64,000 bases of DNA from contig OZ220466.1 in the NCBI GenBank assembly GCA_965116055.1, positions 744,001-808,000 of the forward strand. The letters are read 5' to 3'. The translations under genes were made by a program, and so were the position numbers. The stretch comes from Bin55 sp965116055. GTDB lineage: Bacteria > Pseudomonadota > Gammaproteobacteria > Pseudomonadales > Azotimanducaceae. Shown here piece by piece: positions 21,927 to 30,209 of the stretch; position 1 is the stretch's first letter, and every line of letters begins with the position of its first letter. The notes below the pieces were generated by a model. The model worked only from the letters and a program-made list of their open reading frames with translations, was not told the DNA's origin and did not search any database.

Positions 21927-22011
21927 GGAGGGGTTCCCGAGCGGCCAAAGGGACCAGACTGTAAATCTGACGGCTCAGCCTTCGTAGGTTCGAATCCTAC
22001 CCCCTCCACCA
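21927..22011 (+). tRNA. tyrU: tRNA-Tyr (anticodon GTA)
   Basis: 85-nt class II tRNA with a long variable arm; acceptor GGAGGGG/CCCCTCC, anticodon loop CTGTAAA (GTA), encoded CCA. Confidence 0.97.
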
Positions 22012-22050
22012 ACAACCGGCATGATAATTTCATGAAGATGAGTGGAATAG

Positions 22051-22124
22051 GCGGGTATTGTTCAGTGGCAGAACCTCAGCCTTCCAAGCTGATGACGCGG
22101 GTTCGATTCCCGCTACCCGCACCA
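22051..22124 (+). tRNA. glyT: tRNA-Gly (anticodon TCC)
   Basis: Acceptor GCGGGTA/TACCCGC, anticodon loop CTTCCAA (TCC), encoded CCA, 74 nt. Confidence 0.97.
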
Positions 22125-22157
22125 GCGTGCGCGAAGCGGGGTGCAGCGTGGGTCGGA

Positions 22158-22233
<76 letters not shown>

Positions 22234-22319
22234 ATGGCTCAATGTCGCCAGGGCGAACATTGGGTTTGCGGCGCGGCGTGCTACAGTATATGGATGGTAA
22301 TGAATGAGCGCGAGAGTGA

Positions 22320-22395
22320 AGGCCAGTAGCTCAGTTGGCAGAGCGGGGGTCTCCAAAACCTCAGGTCGGGGGTTCGAAGCCCTCCTGGCCTGCCA
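22320..22395 (+). tRNA. trpT: tRNA-Trp (anticodon CCA)
   Basis: Acceptor AGGCCAG/CTGGCCT, anticodon loop CTCCAAA (CCA), discriminator G and encoded CCA. It lies 40 bp before secE and is probably cotranscribed with it. Confidence 0.97.
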
Positions 22396-22435
22396 TTGCT
22401 TCATGCGCACCGCGATCGGCGAATAGATAACAACA

Positions 22436-22819
22436 GTGGCAACGACAACGAAAATGGCCGGAAAGGCTGAAGGCTTTGATCTGCTGGACTTTGTCAAGTG
22501 GGTCAGCGTATTTGTTGTATTGGTTACCGGTGTGGTGGGGAATTGGTACTTTGCCGAATTGTCACTGCTGTTGCGCGCCGTCGTATTGGTCGCGCTCGCA
22601 TTGTTGGCCTGCTACCTGTTATATCTCACAAAGCGCGGCAAAGAACTCTGGCACCTGGCCAATGAATCTCGGGCTGAAATTCGGCGCGTGGTGTGGCCTA
22701 CGCGAGAAGTTACACTGCAAACAACGTTGATCGTTATTGCGCTAATCTTGGTTGTGTCGTTGATTTTGTGGGCATTGGATTCGGCGCTTTCTTGGGGAGT
22801 CCAGCTAGCTATTGGATAA
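22436..22819 (+). CDS. secE: preprotein translocase subunit SecE
   Basis: 127 aa, the same length as E. coli SecE. Three membrane helices (about 18-36, 42-61 and 97-118) and the conserved cytoplasmic SRAEIRRVVWPTREVTLQT (about 75-93) with the Trp-Pro-Thr hallmark identify it. It clamps SecY in the inner-membrane channel; secY is also in this window. GTG start at 22436. It precedes nusG with an 8-bp overlap. Confidence 0.94.
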   Translation: MATTTKMAGKAEGFDLLDFVKWVSVFVVLVTGVVGNWYFAELSLLLRAVVLVALALLACYLLYLTKRGKELWHLANESRAEIRRVVWPTREVTLQTTLIVIALILVVSLILWALDSALSWGVQLAIG

Positions 22820-23516
22820 AGAACATACGAGCGCGAGCGCGGTGCCTGCTAACTCAAGCGACGCCGTAGCGGATACGAGCGCCGATCCTCGCGCAGAGCT
22901 TGCTACAAACGACGAGCAGGCCATTGAGTCCGTAGAAAAAACATCGGTAGGGCCAACCTTTGATCGTTCTGTGTTGGATGATCCTAATAAGAAGTGGTAT
23001 GTCGTAAGTGCGCAGTCCGGTCTTGAAAAAAGGGCTGCCGCGACTTTAGAAGAACGCGTCAAATACTCGGCGCTTGCCGACAAATTTGGACCTATACTTG
23101 TTCCGAGCGAGGAAGTAGTTGAACTCCGAGGCGGCAAACGCCGTCGCAGCGAACGACGCTTCTATCCAGGATATATCTTCGTCTTTATGGAGATGAACGA
23201 GTCGACTTGGGAACTCGTCACGAAGACCACACGCATTTCGGGTTTTGTTGGCGGTACAATTGCCAAGCCTACACCACTTCCGAAAGCTGAAATTCAGCTG
23301 ATTCTGGATCGCATCAATCAGGGTGGTGAAAAAGTCACGCCTAAGACTGTCTTTGAGCCGGGTGAGCTCATCCGCATCATTGACGGACCATTCAACGAAT
23401 TCAGCGGAACTGTCGAGGAAGTTAATTACAAAAAGCAGCAGCTGGTTGTCGCTGTCACAATTTTTGGCAGGTCGACGCCGGTCGAATTGGATTTTTCCCA
23501 AGTCGAAAAAGGCTGA
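22812..23516 (+). CDS. nusG: transcription factor NusG with acidic N-terminal extension
   Basis: 234 aa. The NusG N domain starts at KKWYVVSAQSG (60-70) and the KOW domain lies near 180-212 (FEPGELIRIIDGPFNEFSG); the end TPVELDFSQVEK matches E. coli. It binds RNA polymerase, reduces pausing and links to Rho or to S10 on the ribosome. About 53 residues precede the E. coli-like start, rich in Asp, Glu, Ser and Ala, probably disordered. TTG at 22812 inside the secE end, with GGGGAG 12 bases before it, gives this form; an internal GTG at 22968 region would remove the extension but lacks a ribosome site. Confidence 0.93.
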   Translation: MDKEHTSASAVPANSSDAVADTSADPRAELATNDEQAIESVEKTSVGPTFDRSVLDDPNKKWYVVSAQSGLEKRAAATLEERVKYSALADKFGPILVPSEEVVELRGGKRRRSERRFYPGYIFVFMEMNESTWELVTKTTRISGFVGGTIAKPTPLPKAEIQLILDRINQGGEKVTPKTVFEPGELIRIIDGPFNEFSGTVEEVNYKKQQLVVAVTIFGRSTPVELDFSQVEKG

Positions 23517-23568
23517 AACTGGGTTATCGGTAAGAACTGTTTCATCTTTTCAAAAAGCTTGATCCGTC

Positions 23569-24000
23569 ATGGCTAAACAGATTGATTCCTATCTGAAGAT
23601 ACAGGTACCTGCAGGTCAGGCTAATCCTGCGCCGCCTGTTGGTCCAGCGTTAGGTCAAGCAGGACTGAACATCATGGAATTTTGCAAGTCGTTTAACGCG
23701 CAGACCCAGGGTATGGAACCGGGAGTGCCCATACCGACAGTGATTACGATTTATGCCGACCGGACATTTACGTTCGTCACTAAATCACCGCCTGCGTCCT
23801 ACCTACTTAAGCGTGCAGCTAATGTAGATAAAGGCAGCGGCACCCCGAACACAAGTAAAGTCGGGAGTGTGTCGCGGGCCCAACTTGAGGAAATTGCACA
23901 AACCAAGAATGCGGATTTGACGGCAGCGGATATGGATGCGGCTGTCAAGACGTTAGCCGGTACTGCACGGAGCGCTGGCATTGAGGTGGAAGGACTGTAA
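23569..24000 (+). CDS. rplK: 50S ribosomal protein L11
   Basis: 143 aa, E. coli length. The N-terminal PPVGPALGQAGLNIMEFCK binds the GTPase-associated centre of 23S, and a C-terminal RNA-binding domain follows. Proline residues linked to thiostrepton response are present. The stop overlaps the rplA start by one base (TAATG), so the two are translationally coupled. Confidence 0.97.
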   Translation: MAKQIDSYLKIQVPAGQANPAPPVGPALGQAGLNIMEFCKSFNAQTQGMEPGVPIPTVITIYADRTFTFVTKSPPASYLLKRAANVDKGSGTPNTSKVGSVSRAQLEEIAQTKNADLTAADMDAAVKTLAGTARSAGIEVEGL

Positions 24001-24701
24001 TGGCAAAAAAAGCGTCAAAGCGCAAGCAAGCGTTTCAGGCTCGTGTTGAACCAGGTAAGACCTACGATATTACGGAAGCCATTCGTATTTTGAGCGAACT
24101 GCCTCGCGGTGGGTTCAAGGAATCAGTTGATGTCGCCGTGAATCTAGGCATTGATCCTCGCCAAGCAGACCAAAATGTACGTGGCGCGACGGTGTTGCCG
24201 CACGGTTCAGGCAAAAAAGTACGCGTAGCGGTATTCGCACAGGGCGCGAATGCTGATGTCGCGAAGGAGGCCGGTGCCGATGTGGTTGGATTAGACGATC
24301 TTGCCGAGCAAATTAAGGCTGGCAATTTTGAGTTTGATGTTGTGATCGCGACGCCGGATTGCATGCGAACAGTGGGTTCGTTGGGCCGGATCCTCGGTCC
24401 TCGCGGGTTGATGCCTAATCCGAAAAGCGGTACCGTGACACAGGATGTAGCTGAGGCGGTGAAAAATGCCAAATCGGGGCAAGTACAGTATCGCGCCGAC
24501 CGTAGTGGCATTATTCACGGCGCCGTAGGTCAGATCGGGCAAGACCAAACCCATATTAAAGAGAACATTGAAGCGCTAGTCGCCGATTTGCGTAAAGCGA
24601 AACCGCCTTCCGCGAAGGGCACGTACATTCAAAAAATAACCGTTTCGACAACTATGGGTCCAGGTATCCCAGTCGAAGAAGCGAGTGTTGGGGCGGCGTA
24701 G
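24000..24701 (+). CDS. rplA: 50S ribosomal protein L1
   Basis: 233 aa. GLMPNPKSGTV (about 138-148), AVKNAKSGQVQYRADRSGII and the C-terminal TMGPGIPVE motif are standard L1. It forms the mobile stalk at the E site and in E. coli represses rplKA translation. rplJ follows only 2 bp after its stop. Confidence 0.97.
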   Translation: MAKKASKRKQAFQARVEPGKTYDITEAIRILSELPRGGFKESVDVAVNLGIDPRQADQNVRGATVLPHGSGKKVRVAVFAQGANADVAKEAGADVVGLDDLAEQIKAGNFEFDVVIATPDCMRTVGSLGRILGPRGLMPNPKSGTVTQDVAEAVKNAKSGQVQYRADRSGIIHGAVGQIGQDQTHIKENIEALVADLRKAKPPSAKGTYIQKITVSTTMGPGIPVEEASVGAA

Positions 24702-24703
24702 CG

Positions 24704-25237
24704 ATGCCACTTAATTTAGCCGCAAAAGAAGCTGTCGTAACGGCCGTTCGAACCCATGCGGAATCTGCGGTCTCTGCCCTCGTGGCGGATTATCGCGGCA
24801 TGACCGTGGCTGAATCGACCCGGCTACGTAAGCGCGCGCGCGATGCCGGTATTACGGTGACCGTCATTCGTAATACGTTAGCAAAACGAGCGTTCGCAGG
24901 TACCGACTATGAATGTCTTGAAGATGCGCTCAGCGGTCCGACCATGGTCGGGTTCAGTCATGACGACCCAGGTGCTGGCGCGAGATTATTTCACGAATAC
25001 CGCCGGGAATGTCCTGCGCTGGAAGTCAAGGCGATTTCCCTCAATGGCGCACTCTATGGCGGAGAAGATCTTGCTAAAGTCGCCTTGTTGCCGACGCGCG
25101 AAGAAGCGCTAGCGCAATTCCTGTCGGTGCTTAAAGCACCGGTAACCAAGTTGACACAGACCTTGCAGGCTGTGCCATCGAAACTCGTACGTACGCTGGT
25201 CGCCATTAAAGACCAAAAGCACGCGGACGAGACCTAA
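24704..25237 (+). CDS. rplJ: 50S ribosomal protein L10
   Basis: 177 aa. VADYRGMTVAESTRLRKRAR (about 27-46) and the C-terminal helix that carries L7/L12 dimers identify it. It is the stalk base and, in E. coli, the repressor of rplJL through a leader between rplA and rplJ. Here only 2 bp separate the genes, so that leader does not exist in the usual place. Confidence 0.96.
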   Translation: MPLNLAAKEAVVTAVRTHAESAVSALVADYRGMTVAESTRLRKRARDAGITVTVIRNTLAKRAFAGTDYECLEDALSGPTMVGFSHDDPGAGARLFHEYRRECPALEVKAISLNGALYGGEDLAKVALLPTREEALAQFLSVLKAPVTKLTQTLQAVPSKLVRTLVAIKDQKHADET

Positions 25238-25274
25238 CACCTATCCCAAGAACCCTTCTCAATTGGAGTAAGCA

Positions 25275-25664
25275 GTGAGTCTTTCAAACGAAGAAATCAT
25301 TGATGCCATCGCGGAAAAATCCGTTATGGAAATCGTCGAGCTTGTCGAAGCGATGGAAGAGAAGTTCGGCGTGCAAGCCGCGGCCGCTGTTGCGGTGGCA
25401 GCCCCTGCCGCCGGCGCTGGCGATGCAGGTGGCGCGGAAGCTGAGGAAGAAAAAACCTCATTTGATATCGAGCTTACCAGTTTCGGTGACAATAAGATCA
25501 AGGTCATCAAAGCGGTTCGCGAACAGACTGGTCTTGGTCTAAAAGAAGCGAAAGCGCTCGTTGAATCAGCGCCTGCGAATGTTCGTGAAGGTGTGGCAAA
25601 AGAAGAGGCTGAAGAAATCAAGGCCAAACTAGAGGCTGAAGGTGCGACGGTCGAGCTCAAGTAG
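25275..25664 (+). CDS. rplL: 50S ribosomal protein L7/L12
   Basis: 129 aa. An N-terminal dimerisation region is followed by an Ala-rich hinge (about 38-55) and the factor-binding domain with KIKVIKAVREQTGLGLKEAK. GTG start at 25275 after GGAGTAAGCA. It recruits EF-G and EF-Tu to the ribosome. Confidence 0.97.
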   Translation: MSLSNEEIIDAIAEKSVMEIVELVEAMEEKFGVQAAAAVAVAAPAAGAGDAGGAEAEEEKTSFDIELTSFGDNKIKVIKAVREQTGLGLKEAKALVESAPANVREGVAKEEAEEIKAKLEAEGATVELK

Positions 25665-25711
25665 TTCGTAGCTCAATCTCCCACACTTCATTTCAAACTT
25701 TTCCCTTCATC

Positions 25712-25762
25712 GCACGACGCGGCTCGTGCGTGTGCACGCGCGTGTTTACGGCGTGCGTTTTT
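25712..25762 (+). terminator. attenuator-like hairpins between rplL and rpoB
   Basis: Two hairpins lie head to tail: GCACGA/TCGTGC (25712-25729) and GCACGC/GCGTGC (25734-25756), the second followed directly by GTTTTT. The second has the form of an intrinsic terminator and ends 15 bp before rpoB. In E. coli a partial terminator in the same interval lowers rpoBC output relative to rplL; the same role is likely here. Confidence 0.6.
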
Positions 25763-25777
25763 AGTACGGAGCGCTGA

Positions 25778-28700
25778 ATGCCTTACAGTTTCACTGAGAA
25801 AAAACGAATTCGTAAAGACTTCGGTCGGTTGGCGGAGCCGCTGAAATTCCCGAATCTGCTTTCTATTCAAATCGAGTCGTATCGAAAGTTCTTGCAGGAC
25901 GATGTCCCGCCTGAAGAGCGGCAGGATGTCGGCTTACATGCCGCATTCAATTCAGTCTTTCCAATCAATGCAATTAATCAAGCTGCGTCTCTCCACTATG
26001 TGAGGTACGAGCTGGAGGCGCCGGAGTTTGACGTCACGGAATGTGTCATTCGCGGCGTGACGTATTGCGCGCCCTTGCACGTGACGCTACGACTCGTGTT
26101 CTGGGACAACAGTAAGGATCCGACGAGCCCGGACGCACGCAAGGTCATTGAGCAAACCGTTTATCTAGGCAATGTGCCGATCATGACCGAGACTGGTACG
26201 TTCGTTATCAATGGGATTGAACGCGTAGTCGTTTCCCAAATTCATCGTAGTCCGGGCGTGATTTTTATTGATGATGGTGGCAAGGTGCACTCATCAGGCC
26301 GCAAACTCTATTCGGCGCGGGTGATTCCGGCCCGAGGTGTGTGGATTGATTTCGAATTCGGTATGGAACCGCGCGAAACGACGGAATTGATTTACGTGCG
26401 GATTGATCGCAAGAAGAAGATCCACATCACGCATTTGCTCCGCGCGATGGAGTTCAGTGATGAAGACATTCTGAGCATCTTCTATGACGTCAATCGGTAC
26501 AAGATTCAGAAAAACGGCAAGATCGTGCTGGATCTGTACCCAGCGCGATTATTGGGCGAGACCTCGACTATTGACATTAAAGATGCCTCTGGCGAGGTGT
26601 TGGTCAAGGAAGGTGATCGCATTTCCGAACGCCATGTAAAACGCATGGTTGATGCGAAACTGACGAAGCTTGAGGTATCGCGCGAATACTTGGTGGATCA
26701 AGTGACGGCGACCAGTTTTATCAACCCGGCGACTAACGAAGTGTTCATGCATTGCAATCACGTGTTATCGAAAAGCGATGTTGATTCGTTGATTGATGCC
26801 GGGGTCGACATGATCGAAACGTTGCACGTCAATGAACTGAACAAAGGTTCGTATATCGCGGATACTATCCGCCGTGAGCCCGACTATGAGCGCAATAACG
26901 GAAGAATCCGGTCGCTTGTTGAAATCTACAACGTGATGCGTCCGGGCGAACCTGTAAGCGCCGAATCAGCGACTCAGCTGTTCATGAATTCCTTTTTCAA
27001 TGAGGAACGATATGACCTCTCGCCAGTCGGGCGGATGAAGATCAATCGACAACTGGAGTGGCGTAATCACGAATGTTTGGTTGGACAACGACTGAGCGTA
27101 AGTATCAAAGACCCTCGAACGAAACGAGTGCTCTTCAATAAAGACACGCTACTTAACAAAACTGCGGTGGACCGACTGGCCGAAGAAGGCATGTCGTCCA
27201 TTCGCATTCATACGCCCGATTTTGCCGACCACTACTACCACGGATTGATTTTATCGAACGACTTGTTAGATTCGGACGGTAAGATGCTTTATCCGAAAGG
27301 GAAATTCATCGGTACCAATGAAATTGAGGTTTTGCACGAAGAAGAGATCAATGAGATCGAAGTCAATGTGCCGAACCCCAATTCTCGTGTGCTGACTCAC
27401 GCGGACTTAGTGCAAGTGTTGCGCAAGCTGGTTGAGACGCGTGACGGCCGGCGGGAAACTGACGATGTCGACAATCTAAGCAATCGTCGTGTGCGGTCGG
27501 TGGGCGAAACGGCGGAATCGGCCTTTCGTTCGGGACTCATGCGCGTGCAGCGGGTCGTGCGCGATCGTCTTGCCATTGCCGAGACGGACGGCTTGATGCC
27601 GCAGGACATGATCAATGCGAAGCCTATCGCCGCGGCGATTCACGAGTTCTTCGGGTCTTACGAACTCTCGCAGTACATGGAGCATAACAATCCGCTCTCG
27701 GAAGTCACACACAAGCGCAAGATTTCAGCGCTAGGCCCAGGTGGACTCAATCGCGAGAATGCTGGGTTTGAAGTACGTGACGTCCATCCGACCCACTATG
27801 GCCGCGTGTGCCCGATCGAAACGCCTGAAGGCGGTAACATCGGTCTTATTAATAGCTTGGCGACGTTCGCAAGAATCAACAAATACGGTTTCATTGAGAC
27901 GCCGTATCGAGAGGTTCGCAACGGTAAAGTAACGAACAAAGTGGTCTATCTATCGTCCATTGAGGAGGAGCAATACTATATTGCGCAGGCCAACGCGTTA
28001 CTTGACGAAGACAACCAATTCACCGAATTGCGCATAAACTGCCGCTATCGCGGTGAGTTTCTCCAAGCATCACCTGAAACCATCGAATACATGGACGTAT
28101 CGCCGAAACAAATCGTGTCGATCACGTCGGCGTTGATTCCCTTTCTCGAACATGTCGAGGCGAACCGGGGCCTGATGGGCTCGAACCAGCAGCGCCAAGC
28201 TGTACCTAACATCAAACCCGAAGCGCCGCTCGTCGGCACTGGTATGGAGCGAGTTATCGCTCGTGATTCCGGCGTATGCGTGATAGCGAAGCGCGACGGC
28301 GTGGTGGAGATGGTAGATGGTACACGAATCGTTGTTCGGGCGACGGCACGGTCAAAGGATGTCATTGAAGACGATGTTGATATTTACTCGTTGCGTAAAT
28401 TCACGCGTTCAAATAACAGCACGTGCATCAATCAGAAACCTATAGTCAAGCTGCAAGATCGGGTGAAAGCCGGTGATGTACTAGCTGACGGTCCCGCGAT
28501 TGATTTGGGTGAACTTGCACTGGGGCACAACATTCGCGTCGCATTTATGCCGTGGTACGGTTACAACTATGAAGATTCGATTCTAGTATCCGAACGTGTT
28601 GTGAAGGAAGATCTCTTCACGACGATCCATATCCAAAAATTTGACTGTACCGCGCGTGAAACCAAGATGGGACCGGAAGAGATTACGGCGGATATCCCAG

Positions 28701-30196
28701 GCATTGGCGAATCGCCGCTTACGAAGTTGGACGGCAACGGTATCGTCACTATCGGCGCCGAGGTTCAAGGCGATGATATCTTGGTTGGTAAGGTCACGCC
28801 GAAAGGTGAAACGCAACTCACGCCTGAAGAGAAGTTGCTTCGGGCCATCTTCGGTGAGAAAGCATCGGATGTCAAGGATACCTCGTTGCGATTGCCGAAA
28901 GGTGTTAACGGAACAGTGGTTGATGTACAGGTATTTACGCGGGAAGACGTTGAAAAAGACGACCGCGCTAAAGCCATCCGCGATAACGAGTTGAAGAACT
29001 TTAGAAAGGATTTGGCAGATCAATACGAGATCATCAAGAATGCCAAGTTCGAACGTATTGCAGCGATGTTGAAGAATCAGAAGGCGACGGTTGCTCCAGG
29101 TTTAAGCCGAGGCGCCACGATTGATGCTGCGTACATGAACGGTCTCAATCAGGAAGCCTGGCTAGGGATTCGCGTTGAAAACGACGAAATCAACAAGGTT
29201 CTTGACCAGGTTAGTGTAGATCTAGCAGATCTGGAGAAGAAGCACACTCGGGAGATCAAAGAAAAGCGTAAAAAGCTCGAACGAGGTGACGATTTACGTC
29301 CTAGTGTGCTCAAGGAAGTGCACGTTTACATTGCGACTAAGCGGCGTATTCAAGCGGGCGACAAGATGGCCGGCCGGCACGGCAATAAAGGTGTGATTTC
29401 AGTGATCATGCCGGTTGAGGACATGCCGTTTGATGAGCATGGCGAGCCCGTGGATGTTGTGCTGAACCCCCTCGGCGTGCCATCGCGTATGAATGTAGGT
29501 CAATTGCTGGAAGCCCATATCGGTTGGGCCGCGAAAGGCATTGGGTTGCAAATCGGTCGTATGCTGGACCAGCGAAAGCAAGTAGAGGAAGTGCGTAGTT
29601 ATCTCAACACTGCGTACAACACGGTCGGCGACAAGCCGGTCGAGTTGGACAATTTGAGCGAAGAGGAAGTGCTTGAGCTCGCAGACAATGTGCGCAATGG
29701 CATAACCATCTCGACGCCGGTCTTTGATGGTGCGCGCGAAGAAGACATCAAGGCGATGTTGAAGCTGGCGGGATTGCCGACATCAGGTCAAACGACGCTT
29801 TACGACGGCCGTACGGGTGATGCATTCGATCGTCCGATTACGGTGGGTTATCTATATTTGTTGAAGCTCAATCACTTGGTGGACGACAAGATGCACGCCC
29901 GCTCGACCGGCTCTTACAGTATGGTCACGCAACAGCCGCTTGGCGGTAAGGCGCAGTTTGGAGGCCAACGCTTCGGTGAGATGGAGGTTTGGGCTCTGGA
30001 AGCCTACGGCGCGGCGTACGCGCTACAAGAAATGTTGACAGTGAAGTCCGATGATGTTGAAGGTCGGGGGCGGATGTATCAAGATATTGTGAATGGCAAT
30101 TACGGTATGAAACCGAATATTCCAGAGTCGTTCAACGTTATCCGCAAGGAAATTCGTTCCTTAGCGTTGGATGTTGATTTTGGTACAGACGTCTAA
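25778..30196 (+). CDS. rpoB: DNA-directed RNA polymerase subunit beta, with extra domain
   Basis: 1472 aa, against 1342 in E. coli. The N- and C-terminal ends match (TEKKRIRKDFG, and a late GGQRFGEMEVWALEAYGAAY). GDKMAGRHGNKGV (about 1188-1200) holds the catalytic-centre basic residues. Most of the extra length is an insert at about 430-537, between NRQL and LTHADLVQVLRKL, just before the rifampicin region (626-651). In that region Glu629, Tyr633, Glu635 and Lys648 stand where E. coli has Gln510, Phe514, Asp516 and Arg529. The lineage insert SI2 near 950-1080 is about 13 residues longer than in E. coli. The stop is 13 bp before rpoC. Confidence 0.97.
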   Translation: MPYSFTEKKRIRKDFGRLAEPLKFPNLLSIQIESYRKFLQDDVPPEERQDVGLHAAFNSVFPINAINQAASLHYVRYELEAPEFDVTECVIRGVTYCAPLHVTLRLVFWDNSKDPTSPDARKVIEQTVYLGNVPIMTETGTFVINGIERVVVSQIHRSPGVIFIDDGGKVHSSGRKLYSARVIPARGVWIDFEFGMEPRETTELIYVRIDRKKKIHITHLLRAMEFSDEDILSIFYDVNRYKIQKNGKIVLDLYPARLLGETSTIDIKDASGEVLVKEGDRISERHVKRMVDAKLTKLEVSREYLVDQVTATSFINPATNEVFMHCNHVLSKSDVDSLIDAGVDMIETLHVNELNKGSYIADTIRREPDYERNNGRIRSLVEIYNVMRPGEPVSAESATQLFMNSFFNEERYDLSPVGRMKINRQLEWRNHECLVGQRLSVSIKDPRTKRVLFNKDTLLNKTAVDRLAEEGMSSIRIHTPDFADHYYHGLILSNDLLDSDGKMLYPKGKFIGTNEIEVLHEEEINEIEVNVPNPNSRVLTHADLVQVLRKLVETRDGRRETDDVDNLSNRRVRSVGETAESAFRSGLMRVQRVVRDRLAIAETDGLMPQDMINAKPIAAAIHEFFGSYELSQYMEHNNPLSEVTHKRKISALGPGGLNRENAGFEVRDVHPTHYGRVCPIETPEGGNIGLINSLATFARINKYGFIETPYREVRNGKVTNKVVYLSSIEEEQYYIAQANALLDEDNQFTELRINCRYRGEFLQASPETIEYMDVSPKQIVSITSALIPFLEHVEANRGLMGSNQQRQAVPNIKPEAPLVGTGMERVIARDSGVCVIAKRDGVVEMVDGTRIVVRATARSKDVIEDDVDIYSLRKFTRSNNSTCINQKPIVKLQDRVKAGDVLADGPAIDLGELALGHNIRVAFMPWYGYNYEDSILVSERVVKEDLFTTIHIQKFDCTARETKMGPEEITADIPGIGESPLTKLDGNGIVTIGAEVQGDDILVGKVTPKGETQLTPEEKLLRAIFGEKASDVKDTSLRLPKGVNGTVVDVQVFTREDVEKDDRAKAIRDNELKNFRKDLADQYEIIKNAKFERIAAMLKNQKATVAPGLSRGATIDAAYMNGLNQEAWLGIRVENDEINKVLDQVSVDLADLEKKHTREIKEKRKKLERGDDLRPSVLKEVHVYIATKRRIQAGDKMAGRHGNKGVISVIMPVEDMPFDEHGEPVDVVLNPLGVPSRMNVGQLLEAHIGWAAKGIGLQIGRMLDQRKQVEEVRSYLNTAYNTVGDKPVELDNLSEEEVLELADNVRNGITISTPVFDGAREEDIKAMLKLAGLPTSGQTTLYDGRTGDAFDRPITVGYLYLLKLNHLVDDKMHARSTGSYSMVTQQPLGGKAQFGGQRFGEMEVWALEAYGAAYALQEMLTVKSDDVEGRGRMYQDIVNGNYGMKPNIPESFNVIRKEIRSLALDVDFGTDV

Positions 30197-30209
30197 GAAG
30201 GAGAAAGTC

